Shown piece after piece: positions 1 to 7,418 of a DNA stretch of 19,663 bases (positions are counted from its first letter, which is position 1; each line of letters opens with the position of its first letter). The notes beneath the pieces were generated by a model. It was given only the letters and a program-made list of their open reading frames with translations. It was not told the DNA's origin and did no database searches. The position numbers and the translations under genes were made by a program. This DNA is from CAJMSU01 sp964650315 (lineage in GTDB: Bacteria; Bacillota_I; Bacilli_A; RF39; UBA660), in the NCBI GenBank assembly GCA_964650315.1, contig CAZYQE010000011.1:1-19663 (forward strand), given 5' to 3'.

Positions 1-681
1 TTCTTTCTTTAAAGTCTTAAATTTTATTTTTTCTTTAACTAACTTAATAATTTCTGTTTCTTTAACATCACCAATTACAAAAATATCTACTAAGTCATTA
101 TTTAACATTTTTAAATAATATTCATATAAATTACTTTCATTAATTTTATCTAAATCATTCAAATACCCAACCATTCGATAAGATATAGGACTATTACTAT
201 CTATAGATTCATACATCCTAAGTACACTATAACTAGCTGGATCTTCTTTAAGAGATAAAAGTGTTTTTCTACATAAATCTTTAACTATATCTAATCTTTC
301 TTTATTAAATTTATTATCCTCTACATCAGGATTAAATATAATATCAGTAAAGAAATTAAATGCTTCTATAAAATTATCTTTTTCAGTATATTTATCATTT
401 AATACATTAAGAAAAAAATTTAAATTAGTATAATTACCTAATCTATTAGTAGTAGTGTTTACTCCTACAGAATATAAATCTTGAGCCTTAATAGTTAGAT
501 CCCTTTTAGTCTTATAATTTTTACTAGATTGAGTAAACATTTCCGCTAAAATATTTCTCATAGTTATTTCATTTTTTACTATTGGACTTCTAAAATTTAT
601 TCTAACAGTAATAGTTTTAAATTTTTTAGTTTTAATTATATGTAATTTACAAGTTCTTAAATTTTTAGTTATATATTTCAT
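1..681 (-). CDS. ymfF: M16 peptidase-like protein, YmfF family (5' part, C-terminus outside the window)
   Basis: The first 227 codons read without interruption from an ATG at 681 preceded by AGGTGG. The gene runs off the left edge, so the C-terminal half is missing. The fold pattern is that of the M16 (insulinase/pitrilysin) N-terminal domain of the YmfF group: a beta strand FKTITVRINF (21-30), a helix NILAEMF (43-49), SKNYKTKRDL, then DLYSVGVNTTTNRLGN (68-83) and DIIFNPDVEDNKF (113-125). The HxxEH zinc motif expected in the first helix is absent (RNILAEMF instead), as in YmfF, which is thought to be the inactive partner of an active YmfH. The gene follows deoD by 40 bases and ftsK before that; B. 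subtilis also has ymfF near spoIIIE. In B. subtilis the ymf cluster includes ymfI, needed for EF-P lysine modification, and efp is 3 kb upstream here. Family assignment is fairly sure; a link to EF-P modification is inference. Confidence 0.8.
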   Translation of the reverse strand, partial: MKYITKNLRTCKLHIIKTKKFKTITVRINFRSPIVKNEITMRNILAEMFTQSSKNYKTKRDLTIKAQDLYSVGVNTTTNRLGNYTNLNFFLNVLNDKYTEKDNFIEAFNFFTDIIFNPDVEDNKFNKERLDIVKDLCRKTLLSLKEDPASYSVLRMYESIDSNSPISYRMVGYLNDLDKINESNLYEYYLKMLNNDLVDIFVIGDVKETEIIKLVKEKIKFKTLKKE

Positions 682-721
682 AGTCCACCTCGCATTTTTA
701 GTATATGTAAATTAATTTATT

Positions 722-1441
722 TTATTTAATAATTGCATCAAGAGCAATAGAAATTTCATCATCCAATTTTCTTATTCTATCTTCCCTTGTGACACTTTTT
801 TTATCATATAAAGAATCCACAACAGTAGTTAAACAACTAGCTTCTCTACCAAATTTATTAGCAACATATAAAAGACCAAAAGCTTCCATTTCTACTGCTA
901 AGAAATCAACATCATCTGGATAATTACTTCTAAATTCATATTGACTATCAGTATATAAATCAAATACATCACTAGTAATAATCTTCCCATAATTAACAGG
1001 AATTTTCTTTTCTTTAGCAATTTCTAATATTGTATTATTTAGTTTTTCTGAAGACATACAATAATTTATATCATTATTATCAATTAATTGATCAAAATAA
1101 CTTTTAGCATAACTTCCTTCAGCAAGAACTACATCTAAAACATGTATATTTTTACTAAAAGAACCACTAGTACCAATTCTAATAATCTTTTTAACATCAT
1201 AAAATTTAAATAATTCATAAGAATATATTCCAATACTAGGTATACCCATACCTGATGCGAATACAGTTATTCTTTTCCCTTTATATTTACCAGTATAAGC
1301 ATACATATTACGTACTTTATTAACTAATTTATAATCTTCTAAATACTTTTCTGCGATATATTTAGCACGTAATGGATCTCCTGGCATTAATACTAATTCT
1401 GCAATCTCTCCTTTTTTAGATTCAATATGTGGTGTTGGCAT
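722..1441 (-). CDS. deoD: purine nucleoside phosphorylase, DeoD type
   Basis: This 239-residue protein has the length of the hexameric DeoD family, which splits purine (deoxy)ribonucleosides with phosphate into free base and (deoxy)ribose-1-phosphate in cytoplasmic purine salvage. Visible landmarks are His5, the phosphate-binding loop MPGDPLRAKYIAE (19-31) with Gly21 and Arg25, NMYAYTGKYKG (45-55), FASGMGIPSIGIYSYEL (61-77), RIGTSGS (88-94) and the ribose-binding VEMEAFGL (183-190). Aligning with the E. coli enzyme puts the catalytic Asp at D209 (TVVDS) and the partner Arg at R222, both present. The usual SDH triplet around this Asp is VDS here, a local departure. The ATG at 1441 has GAAGGTTGATG upstream. 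It lies 57 bases after ftsK and 40 before ymfF, with no clear terminator between them, so it probably belongs to the same transcript. Confidence 0.93.
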   Translation of the reverse strand: MPTPHIESKKGEIAELVLMPGDPLRAKYIAEKYLEDYKLVNKVRNMYAYTGKYKGKRITVFASGMGIPSIGIYSYELFKFYDVKKIIRIGTSGSFSKNIHVLDVVLAEGSYAKSYFDQLIDNNDINYCMSSEKLNNTILEIAKEKKIPVNYGKIITSDVFDLYTDSQYEFRSNYPDDVDFLAVEMEAFGLLYVANKFGREASCLTTVVDSLYDKKSVTREDRIRKLDDEISIALDAIIK

Positions 1442-1498
1442 ATCATCAACCTTCTTTCTTATAATTTACTCAAAAAGAGAAATATATATCATACTCCT

Positions 1499-3688
1499 CT
1501 ATTTTCCCTCTTTTTCTTCTTCAGATTCTAATTTTACTAATACTTCTCTAGGCTTAGAACCTCTAGCTGGACCAATTACTCCACGCTCCTCTAATAAATC
1601 TATTATACGAGCCGCCCTATTATAACCTAGTTTAAATCTTCTTTGTAATAGCGAAGCACTAGCTTTTTGATTTTCTATAACAAATTTTACTATATCATTA
1701 TATAATGGATCATCATCACTTGTATCAGTAGCACCAGAAGTTTTAGAATCAGAACTATCTACAGCACTTAAATTCATCATTTCTTCATCATACTGTGCTT
1801 TTTGTTGAGCTATAGTAAAATCTATAATTTTCTTTATTTCATTATCATTAATAAATGATCCTTGAATACGAGTTGGATTATTCATACCGATTGGTAAGAA
1901 TAACATATCTCCTTTACCAAGTAATTTTTCTGCTCCTGTCTGATCTAAGATAGTACGAGAGTCAATTCCTGATCCAACAGCAAATGATATACGTGATGGT
2001 ATATTCGCTTTAATAAGACCAGTAATTACTTCTGTAGATGGTCTTTGAGTTGCAACAATCAAGTGAATTCCTGCAGCTCTTGCTTTTTGTGTAATACGAA
2101 GTATAGAATCTTCTACTTCTTTAGCAGCTACCATCATTAAATCAGATAACTCATCTATTATAACTACTATATATGGTAGTTTTTCTTTTTGTTCATCTTT
2201 ATGTTTGTTATTCCATTTTTCAACATATGAATTATATCCTTCAATATTTTTAGTTTTACTATCACTAAATACTTCATAACGTCTTTCCATTTCTCTAACC
2301 ATTTTAGCAAGAGCAATAGATGCTTTCTTAGGATCAGTAACAACTGGACACATTAAATGTGGAATACCATTATAAGCATTTAATTCAACTACCTTAGGAT
2401 CAACCATTACTAATTTAACTTCATCTGGTCTAGCTCTCATAAGTATTGAACAAATAATGCCATTAACACATACCGATTTACCAGCACCAGTAGTACCAGC
2501 AATTAACATATGTGGCATTTTATTAATTTCACACACACCAATATCACCCATGATACTCTTACCTAAAGGTATCATTAATTTTTTATCAGGTGCATTCATC
2601 ATTAATTTACTACTAATAATTTCATAGAAACTAACTGGTGTAGGAGCATCATTCGCAAACTCCACCCCAACCGTATTCTTACCTGGAATAGGCGCTTCTA
2701 TACGTACATCTTTTTTAGCTAGCGCTAAAGCAAGTTCTCTATTAATAGAAGTAATCTTATTAACTCTAGTACCACTAGCTATTTCTATTTCATATTGCGC
2801 AACAGTAGGTCCAATATGAACTTCTACTACTTTACCATTAATTTTAAAATCTTTTAAAACTTTTTCTAAAGTCTGAATATTTTTCTCAATTATACTATTA
2901 TCCATATCTTTAGCTTTTTTCTTAGGCTTATTTAATAAAGATAATGGTGGCAATTGATAATCTTTATTTATAACACTACCTTTACCATTTTCATCTTTAA
3001 CATTAGTCTTAGATAATTCATCAATACTACTAATAGTAATATGATTATCATCTATATCTTCATCATTACCATCACTAATCTTAACAGATGATTTATCAGG
3101 TCTAGCTTCTTTTCTATTTTTATACCAGTCTCTAATATAATCAACAATTGAGAACCCTGTAGTTAAACAAACACCTACTATCATAAGTACCCAAGCAATT
3201 ATCTGCATTCCTATATAAGAAAATAACTTATCAAATAAAATAGCAAATACTCCACCAATAATTCCTCCACCTACAGAAAACCAATGACTTAAATTACCAT
3301 GATTCATTATTTGATTAAAACCAGATACTAACTGATTTATAGTTTCTTTAAATATTAACATCATATTACCATCATTAGCAGTAATAAAATTCTTATGCAT
3401 AATTACAAGTAATCCCAATACAAATAAGTATATACCTATTAATCTAGTATCAAAAAAATCAGGCCATTCTCTTTTAATTAACAAATATGCACCTAATATA
3501 AATAATCCTAATAGAAGTACTATATAAATAGAACCAACTAAAAATAAAGAAAAAGACGCAATACCCTTACCTACAGGCCCAAATTTACCTATACCTAAAA
3601 TAGAACATAGTAAAAATAGTATTCCATATAACTCTGCACTATGTCTAAAACCTTTTTCTACCTGTTTTCTTCTTTTTCTCTTTGCCAT
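1499..3688 (-). CDS. ftsK: DNA translocase FtsK/SpoIIIE
   Basis: This 729-residue double-stranded DNA pump acts at the division septum to move chromosome ends into the daughter cell. The N-terminal third holds about four membrane segments (roughly 21-38, 48-71, 82-97 and 160-182, with a weaker one at 138-152). A short charged linker (190-265) follows, much shorter than in E. coli FtsK. The motor has the alpha/beta regions from about 270, Walker A AGTTGAGKSV (397-406), Walker B YIVVIIDELSDL (506-517) and the conserved IVATQRPS stretch (544-551). The C-terminus (661-715) is the winged-helix gamma domain that reads KOPS/SRS orienting sites (ASASLLQRRFKLGYNRAARI). Being membrane-anchored, it resembles SpoIIIE rather than the soluble SftA. 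The ATG at 3688 has AGGAG upstream. It is first in a likely unit with deoD and ymfF. Confidence 0.96.
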   Translation of the reverse strand: MAKRKRRKQVEKGFRHSAELYGILFLLCSILGIGKFGPVGKGIASFSLFLVGSIYIVLLLGLFILGAYLLIKREWPDFFDTRLIGIYLFVLGLLVIMHKNFITANDGNMMLIFKETINQLVSGFNQIMNHGNLSHWFSVGGGIIGGVFAILFDKLFSYIGMQIIAWVLMIVGVCLTTGFSIVDYIRDWYKNRKEARPDKSSVKISDGNDEDIDDNHITISSIDELSKTNVKDENGKGSVINKDYQLPPLSLLNKPKKKAKDMDNSIIEKNIQTLEKVLKDFKINGKVVEVHIGPTVAQYEIEIASGTRVNKITSINRELALALAKKDVRIEAPIPGKNTVGVEFANDAPTPVSFYEIISSKLMMNAPDKKLMIPLGKSIMGDIGVCEINKMPHMLIAGTTGAGKSVCVNGIICSILMRARPDEVKLVMVDPKVVELNAYNGIPHLMCPVVTDPKKASIALAKMVREMERRYEVFSDSKTKNIEGYNSYVEKWNNKHKDEQKEKLPYIVVIIDELSDLMMVAAKEVEDSILRITQKARAAGIHLIVATQRPSTEVITGLIKANIPSRISFAVGSGIDSRTILDQTGAEKLLGKGDMLFLPIGMNNPTRIQGSFINDNEIKKIIDFTIAQQKAQYDEEMMNLSAVDSSDSKTSGATDTSDDDPLYNDIVKFVIENQKASASLLQRRFKLGYNRAARIIDLLEERGVIGPARGSKPREVLVKLESEEEKEGK

Positions 3689-3712
3689 ATATATACTCCT
3701 ATTCTTAATATA

Positions 3713-3741
3713 ATTATACTACATAATTATAATATTTTAAA
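3713..3741 (-). promoter_or_regulatory. candidate sigma-A promoter for ftsK
   Basis: On the minus strand TATAAT (3718-3713) lies 25 bases before the ftsK ATG. At 17-base spacing a weak -35, TTTAAA, occupies 3741-3736 (four of six match consensus). There is no TG extension. The site lies between the efp terminator and ftsK on opposite sides of an otherwise empty 100-base gap. Given the AT-rich background, the -10 could be chance. Confidence 0.4.
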
Positions 3742-3771
3742 AGAACTAAACACCTTTTTTTGTAAATAATC

Positions 3772-3800
3772 GTAAAATAAAAAAAGAGCTTTACGCTCTT
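3772..3800 (-). terminator. intrinsic terminator of efp, overlapping its stop codon
   Basis: A perfect 6-bp stem (AAGAGC / GCTCTT, arms 3800-3795 and 3789-3784) with a 5-base loop is followed on the minus strand by a T-rich tract (3783-3772). The TAA stop of efp (3793-3791) sits in the loop, so the end of the gene forms the hairpin itself. Confidence 0.82.
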
Positions 3801-4348
3801 GATACATATTTTCCATCACTAGTAGAAACAACAATAGTTTCTCCTTCTTCTATAAATAATGGAACTTTAACAGTATAACCAGTTTCTACTTCAGCATCTT
3901 TTAATGCATTATTAGTAGTATTACCCTTAACAGCAGCCTCTGTATGAGTAATCACTAATTCTACTTTATCTGGTAAATCTATTCCTAAAACTTCACCTTC
4001 AAACATAGTAATATATACTTCTAAATTTTCTTTTAAGAAATTAGCATTATCTCCAACTAAGTCTTTAGATAATTCTAATTGTTCATAAGTATTCATATTC
4101 ATAAAATAATAAGTATCATTCATATTATATAAATACTGCATTAATTGTTTTTCAATTCTAGCAGTTGCTACTTTAACACCAGCATTAAAAGTTTTTTCTA
4201 TAATAGAACCAGTTCTTAAATTTCTAAGTTTAGCTTTAACTATAGCTGCACCTTTACCAGGTTTAACATGTTGAGTTTCCATTACAACATAAATTGCACC
4301 CTCAACTTCTATAGTTATTCCACCTTTTAAATCATTAGTACTAATCAT
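3791..4348 (-). CDS. efp: translation elongation factor P
   Basis: At 185 residues this is a standard-length EF-P, which binds between the P and E sites of the ribosome and relieves stalling at polyproline. The three-domain architecture is readable: KOW-like domain I (1-65), central OB domain (about 66-128, with the hallmark LPDKVELVITHTEAAVKGNTTNN region just after) and C-terminal OB domain (about 130-185, ending in SDGKYVSRA). The tip of domain I is VKPGKGAA, placing a lysine at position 32. In B. subtilis Lys32 in the same loop carries 5-aminopentanol; enterobacterial EF-P carries beta-lysine at Lys34. The ATG at 4348 has a strong AGGAGG. It follows rpmG by 35 bases and probably shares its promoter. 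A ymfF-like gene downstream fits the B. subtilis-type modification route. Confidence 0.97.
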   Translation of the reverse strand: MISTNDLKGGITIEVEGAIYVVMETQHVKPGKGAAIVKAKLRNLRTGSIIEKTFNAGVKVATARIEKQLMQYLYNMNDTYYFMNMNTYEQLELSKDLVGDNANFLKENLEVYITMFEGEVLGIDLPDKVELVITHTEAAVKGNTTNNALKDAEVETGYTVKVPLFIEEGETIVVSTSDGKYVSRA

Positions 4349-4365
4349 ATTCTTCCTCCTAAATT

Positions 4366-4392
4366 AAAAAATAAGACTTTATCTTATTTTTT
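4366..4392 (-). terminator. weak A/T-only hairpin between rpmG and efp
   Basis: A perfect 11-bp inverted repeat (arms 4392-4382 and 4376-4366, loop of 5) spans the rpmG stop codon and ends in a run of Ts on the minus strand. It contains a single G-C pair, so it could act as a partial terminator or an mRNA 3'-end stabiliser. efp has no obvious promoter of its own, so read-through must be substantial. Confidence 0.4.
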
Positions 4393-4548
4393 CTCCTTAT
4401 GTACAGTATGTTTTCTACATCTAGGGCAATATCTATTTAATTCAAGACGATCAGTTGTATTCTTAATATTTTTAGAAACTCTATAGTTTCCTTCTTTACA
4501 TTCTACACATTCAAGAGTCTTTGTTTGTCTATTTCCAGCTTTAGCCAT
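4384..4548 (-). CDS. rpmG: 50S ribosomal protein L33, zinc-binding (C+) type
   Basis: A 54-codon gene encodes a protein starting MAKAGNRQTKTLECVECK and ending HTVHKEKK, the size and sequence style of bacterial L33 in the large ribosomal subunit near the E site. Two cysteine pairs are present (C14/C17 as CVEC and C41/C44 as CPRC), so this is the zinc-ribbon form rather than the zinc-free paralogue made under zinc limitation. The NRYCPRCRKHTVHKE tail is typical. The ATG at 4548 has AGGAGGG eight bases upstream and a good sigma-A promoter before that. It is first in a two-gene unit with efp, pairing two translation components. Confidence 0.95.
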   Translation of the reverse strand: MAKAGNRQTKTLECVECKEGNYRVSKNIKNTTDRLELNRYCPRCRKHTVHKEKK

Positions 4549-4574
4549 TTATATCCCTCCTTACGTCTATAGGT

Positions 4575-4602
4575 ATTATACCAAATTTTTATAAAAAATC
4601 AA
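4575..4602 (-). promoter_or_regulatory. sigma-A promoter of rpmG-efp
   Basis: The minus strand reads TTGATT (4602-4597), a 16-base spacer, then TATAAT (4580-4575). Transcription would start near 4568, giving a leader of about 20 bases with AGGAGGG close to its start. It lies in the 62-base gap between the 405-aa gene and rpmG. Confidence 0.75.
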
Positions 4603-4610
4603 AAACTTTT

Positions 4611-5828
4611 TTATATCTTACTATATGTATATACTTTAGAACTTTCTTTCTTACCAATAATATCTTCATATTCAGATAAATGATTGATATTTCTATTCTT
4701 AGTATTATACATCTTTTCTTCCTTTAATTGTTTCTCTTTACTATCTTTAAATTGATCATATAAAGGTAATTTATCATTTACATAATCACTAGATAAAGAT
4801 ACATAATCACGGAATCTATTATTAATATAATTTCTATAATCAATTTCTTCATAATAATTAATAATATCATTATCTTTATATTTAAATAATTTATTAGAAG
4901 CCTTAACTATTGGTTCTAACATAAACATAACTGAATTTTTATGTTTATATTTATTTATTTTTTTATATAATTCTTTTACATCCGCTTTTTTATTACTATT
5001 TTTTGCTTTTAAAAAGCATAAATTAACTTCATCATATATCCTTTTTTCTAAAGCATTATTATTTAATGAATTTAATGGTATAATGCATTTCTCATTTTCA
5101 ATAACAAATGCATCAGTTAATTGCTTAACTGCATTACTATAACCATCCTTTACATCATCAAGATCTAATTTCTTACCATTAAACATAACTTTAATCTCAG
5201 GATCTGTATATTTATTATAAGCTAACTTTAAAGAAATTACTTCATTCCATTTTAATGTAGGTTTAATACCATTTTCCTTATGTTTATTAGAAAAAGCACC
5301 ATTGTATGCAATTAAAAATGCACTAACATCCATAAACTCATCACTTTGAATAGATGTATTTTTATTAGACATATTAATAAGTTCATAAAAATCTTTTTCT
5401 TTAGCTAATTCTATTACAGGTAAATTATCATTAGTAATTTCTTCTACTCCTCTATTTATTTTAACTTTAAATCCATCATCGTTATCTTTATTAAAAGCAT
5501 TATTACTAACTAAAACAATCCCAGTACCTAAAGCTACAGTTAAAATAGCTGAATATACTTTTATTTTAGTTTTTCTGCGTTTTTTATTAATTTCTTTTTT
5601 ATGTTTTTTAACATATTTATCACGTATAAAATTATACTTGTCCTCAGATAAAAAGTGTACTTTAGAATACACTTCATCACGAGGAAAGTTCTTAATCATC
5701 ATGTCTGCTGTTTCTTTATTAACAATCCTAGTATTACCATTTTCATATATCATTAAAACTTTACTAATACTTTTTTTATTATTAATAAATTTTACACAAA
5801 CATATATCTCTTTAATTTCACTTTCCAT
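4611..5828 (-). CDS. uncharacterised single-span membrane protein (405 aa)
   Basis: I do not recognise this family. The layout is an N-terminal intracellular part (1-90) with predicted beta/alpha character, containing IYENGNTRIVNKETADMMI and ending in a strongly basic patch (KKHKKEINKKRRKTKIK, 74-90). One membrane segment follows (about 91-107, VYSAILTVALGTGIVLV), then a roughly 295-residue outer part that is mostly helical, rich in Lys, Asn and Tyr. The basic-then-hydrophobic order predicts the N-terminus inside. A small cytoplasmic domain, a single span and a large outer domain resemble an anti-sigma or signalling protein, but no RsgI or zinc motif is seen, so that is only an analogy. The ATG at 5828 has AGGGGA upstream, and the gene follows the 420-aa gene by 14 bases, so the two are almost certainly co-transcribed. 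Confidence 0.75.
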   Translation of the reverse strand: MESEIKEIYVCVKFINNKKSISKVLMIYENGNTRIVNKETADMMIKNFPRDEVYSKVHFLSEDKYNFIRDKYVKKHKKEINKKRRKTKIKVYSAILTVALGTGIVLVSNNAFNKDNDDGFKVKINRGVEEITNDNLPVIELAKEKDFYELINMSNKNTSIQSDEFMDVSAFLIAYNGAFSNKHKENGIKPTLKWNEVISLKLAYNKYTDPEIKVMFNGKKLDLDDVKDGYSNAVKQLTDAFVIENEKCIIPLNSLNNNALEKRIYDEVNLCFLKAKNSNKKADVKELYKKINKYKHKNSVMFMLEPIVKASNKLFKYKDNDIINYYEEIDYRNYINNRFRDYVSLSSDYVNDKLPLYDQFKDSKEKQLKEEKMYNTKNRNINHLSEYEDIIGKKESSKVYTYSKI

Positions 5829-5842
5829 CTATTTCCCCTACT

Positions 5843-7105
5843 TTATATTTTCTTTTTAGTTTTAGTTAATATCCAACCGTTTTTTATTAACTTATGATCA
5901 TTATATTTACTCCATTTAATTAGAGTTTTGCCTTTACTAATTAATTTTCTAGTTTTTATACTCTTATAACAAGTAGTTTTATAAACTGGTTCTCTTACAT
6001 ATTCAACGTCCTTAATACTAACACTTCCATATATAGGAACCCTAATACTAGTACCTGAAGCATTAACAACTTCATATAATGTTCCATTATATCTATATAC
6101 ATTATAATGATTTTTACTTACAAACTCATAGTGATAATATAAACTATCATTAGGTATTCTACTCATTTGTTTGTTTCTTTCTACTAAACTAAATGTATAG
6201 TTAGTACTAGCTCTATATAGTTTATTATTAACTATTACATAAATACCACTAGTAGGTACTGTTTTATATACATATCCAATATTTTTAATAACTGTTCTAG
6301 GATATTCATATTTCTTAATTACTGTACCTGTTTGTACTTTCTTATTATATCTATCTACTTTCTTAAGACAACTAACACTATCATCACTACAACTTACTTT
6401 CTTAGTAGAACAACTAGTTACTATCCAACTAGACCAATTACTCCACTTAGAAAATACTGGTTTTATAGTTTTAATATACTTATATTTATATTTTCCACTC
6501 TTATACTTTTTAATAAGTTTATTTTTTCTTACTACAGTAGTCTTTCCTGTATTAGAATAACTATCAGTATAACTATTATCAACTTCTACTTTAGTATCAT
6601 CTTTTTTATCTTCTTTAGATTTATCCTTCTCACATAAATAAACTTCACAATACTCATAATTATTTAAATTAAGAGTTTTACTTTTATTACCTTTATTAGA
6701 TTTTAAATATATATTCATTACATATCCATTCTCTTCTTTAATAACTTCTACATAACTACTCTTCTCATCATATTTAATCTTTTTACCAGTATTAAAACTT
6801 GAGATAATACTTTTTTCTATCATATCTTCTAAAGTTATTTTAGAACTGTCCCCATCATTAACAGGAACCTTATCTTCTGAATAATAATTAATTCCAGCTT
6901 TCTTCATCTTTTCTAAATTTTTAGAAAGCATCTTACTTTGTTCACTAGTATTAGAACAAGTAGTACCATTACATTTATTTTTATTCATAGAAATAAATCT
7001 AGGAACAAACCATATAATTAAAAATACAATAACGGCTACTAAAATTAATTTTAATAAAAAGTCTCTAAAAGGAAAACCTCTATCTTCATATTCTTCTTTT
7101 TGCAT
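5843..7105 (-). CDS. membrane-anchored extracellular protein with thrombospondin-like WSxWSxW/Cys patch (420 aa)
   Basis: The function is unknown. A short inside tail ending EYEDRGFPFRDFLLK (5-19) precedes one membrane segment (about 19-38); the remaining 380 residues should lie outside. The outer part is rich in Lys, Tyr and Ser and has eight cysteines (45, 50, 153, 158, 232, 239, 246, 379), an even number compatible with disulfides or metal sites. At 221-227 it reads WSNWSSW, followed by cysteines at 232, 239 and 246, which resembles the start of a thrombospondin type 1 repeat; a second W at 398 is followed by S. Residues 278-375 look like a repeating beta-rich region (IYVIVNNKLYRASTNY, YNVYRYNGTLYEVVNASG). 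The ATG at 7105 has AGGGGG eight bases upstream and a near-consensus promoter. It forms a unit with the 405-aa gene. Confidence 0.78.
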   Translation of the reverse strand: MQKEEYEDRGFPFRDFLLKLILVAVIVFLIIWFVPRFISMNKNKCNGTTCSNTSEQSKMLSKNLEKMKKAGINYYSEDKVPVNDGDSSKITLEDMIEKSIISSFNTGKKIKYDEKSSYVEVIKEENGYVMNIYLKSNKGNKSKTLNLNNYEYCEVYLCEKDKSKEDKKDDTKVEVDNSYTDSYSNTGKTTVVRKNKLIKKYKSGKYKYKYIKTIKPVFSKWSNWSSWIVTSCSTKKVSCSDDSVSCLKKVDRYNKKVQTGTVIKKYEYPRTVIKNIGYVYKTVPTSGIYVIVNNKLYRASTNYTFSLVERNKQMSRIPNDSLYYHYEFVSKNHYNVYRYNGTLYEVVNASGTSIRVPIYGSVSIKDVEYVREPVYKTTCYKSIKTRKLISKGKTLIKWSKYNDHKLIKNGWILTKTKKKI

Positions 7106-7136
7106 ACATAATACCCCCTAGACATATGTGCCAAGT

Positions 7137-7165
7137 ATTCTAACATAGAACTCCTTAATTGTCAA
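7137..7165 (-). promoter_or_regulatory. strong sigma-A promoter for the 420/405-aa gene pair
   Basis: The minus strand reads a perfect TTGACA (7165-7160), a 17-base spacer, then TAGAAT (7142-7137). The -35 overlaps the last codons of smr (Asp-Asn-stop), so the promoter is embedded in the end of the upstream gene. A start near 7130 gives a leader of about 25 bases before the ATG at 7105. Confidence 0.8.
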
Positions 7166-7418
7166 TGTTTTTAACTATCTGGACTATTGTTGTTCCACTA
7201 TTAAAATTATCTAATTTATAGTTAGATACATATTTATTATTCTTTAAAACTAAATGAGTAGTTTTTCTTAAAACACCTGTTCCAATACCATGAATAATTA
7301 TAACTTTACTATTTCTTAATTTATAATTATCTAGAATAAATTCATCAATTAATATTCTAGCAGTATCTCTATCACATCCATGCAAATCCAAACTATTTAA
7401 ATTATTATATAAAATCAT
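7155..7418 (-). CDS. stand-alone Smr domain protein (MutS2 C-terminal-like)
   Basis: At 87 residues this is little more than one Smr domain, the small MutS-related domain that has nucleic acid nicking or binding activity in MutS2 and in stand-alone proteins. The two signature motifs are intact: LDLHG (10-14) and HGIGTGVLR (43-51). No MutS ATPase part is present in the window. The start ATG lies 14 bases inside the end of the pfkB gene, with GGAGG at 7435-7431, a somewhat long 12-base spacing. This indicates translation coupled to or dependent on the upstream gene. Its own 3' end holds the -35 of the next promoter. The domain call is firm; the cellular role is not known. Confidence 0.87.
   Translation of the reverse strand: MILYNNLNSLDLHGCDRDTARILIDEFILDNYKLRNSKVIIIHGIGTGVLRKTTHLVLKNNKYVSNYKLDNFNSGTTIVQIVKNIDN

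Noticed and set aside
4590..4625. Search for a terminator after the 405-aa gene
   Set aside because: Only A/T runs without a proper loop were found. The rpmG promoter follows directly, so read-through into rpmG is possible.
4611..5828. 405-aa protein as an RsgI-type anti-sigma factor
   Set aside because: The topology (inside domain, one span, outer domain) is similar, but I see no RsgI N-terminal sequence signature, no sigma factor gene is adjacent, and the outer part is not a carbohydrate-binding domain I can recognise.
5638..5859. 73-codon plus-strand reading frame
   Set aside because: It lies wholly over the 405-aa gene and the gap to its neighbour, is low in complexity (Leu/Ile/Phe-rich antisense of Lys/Asn codons) and lacks a ribosome binding site.
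6332..6637. 101-codon plus-strand reading frame
   Set aside because: Antisense to the 420-aa gene, with Ser/Thr/Ile/Phe-rich shadow composition and no start signal.
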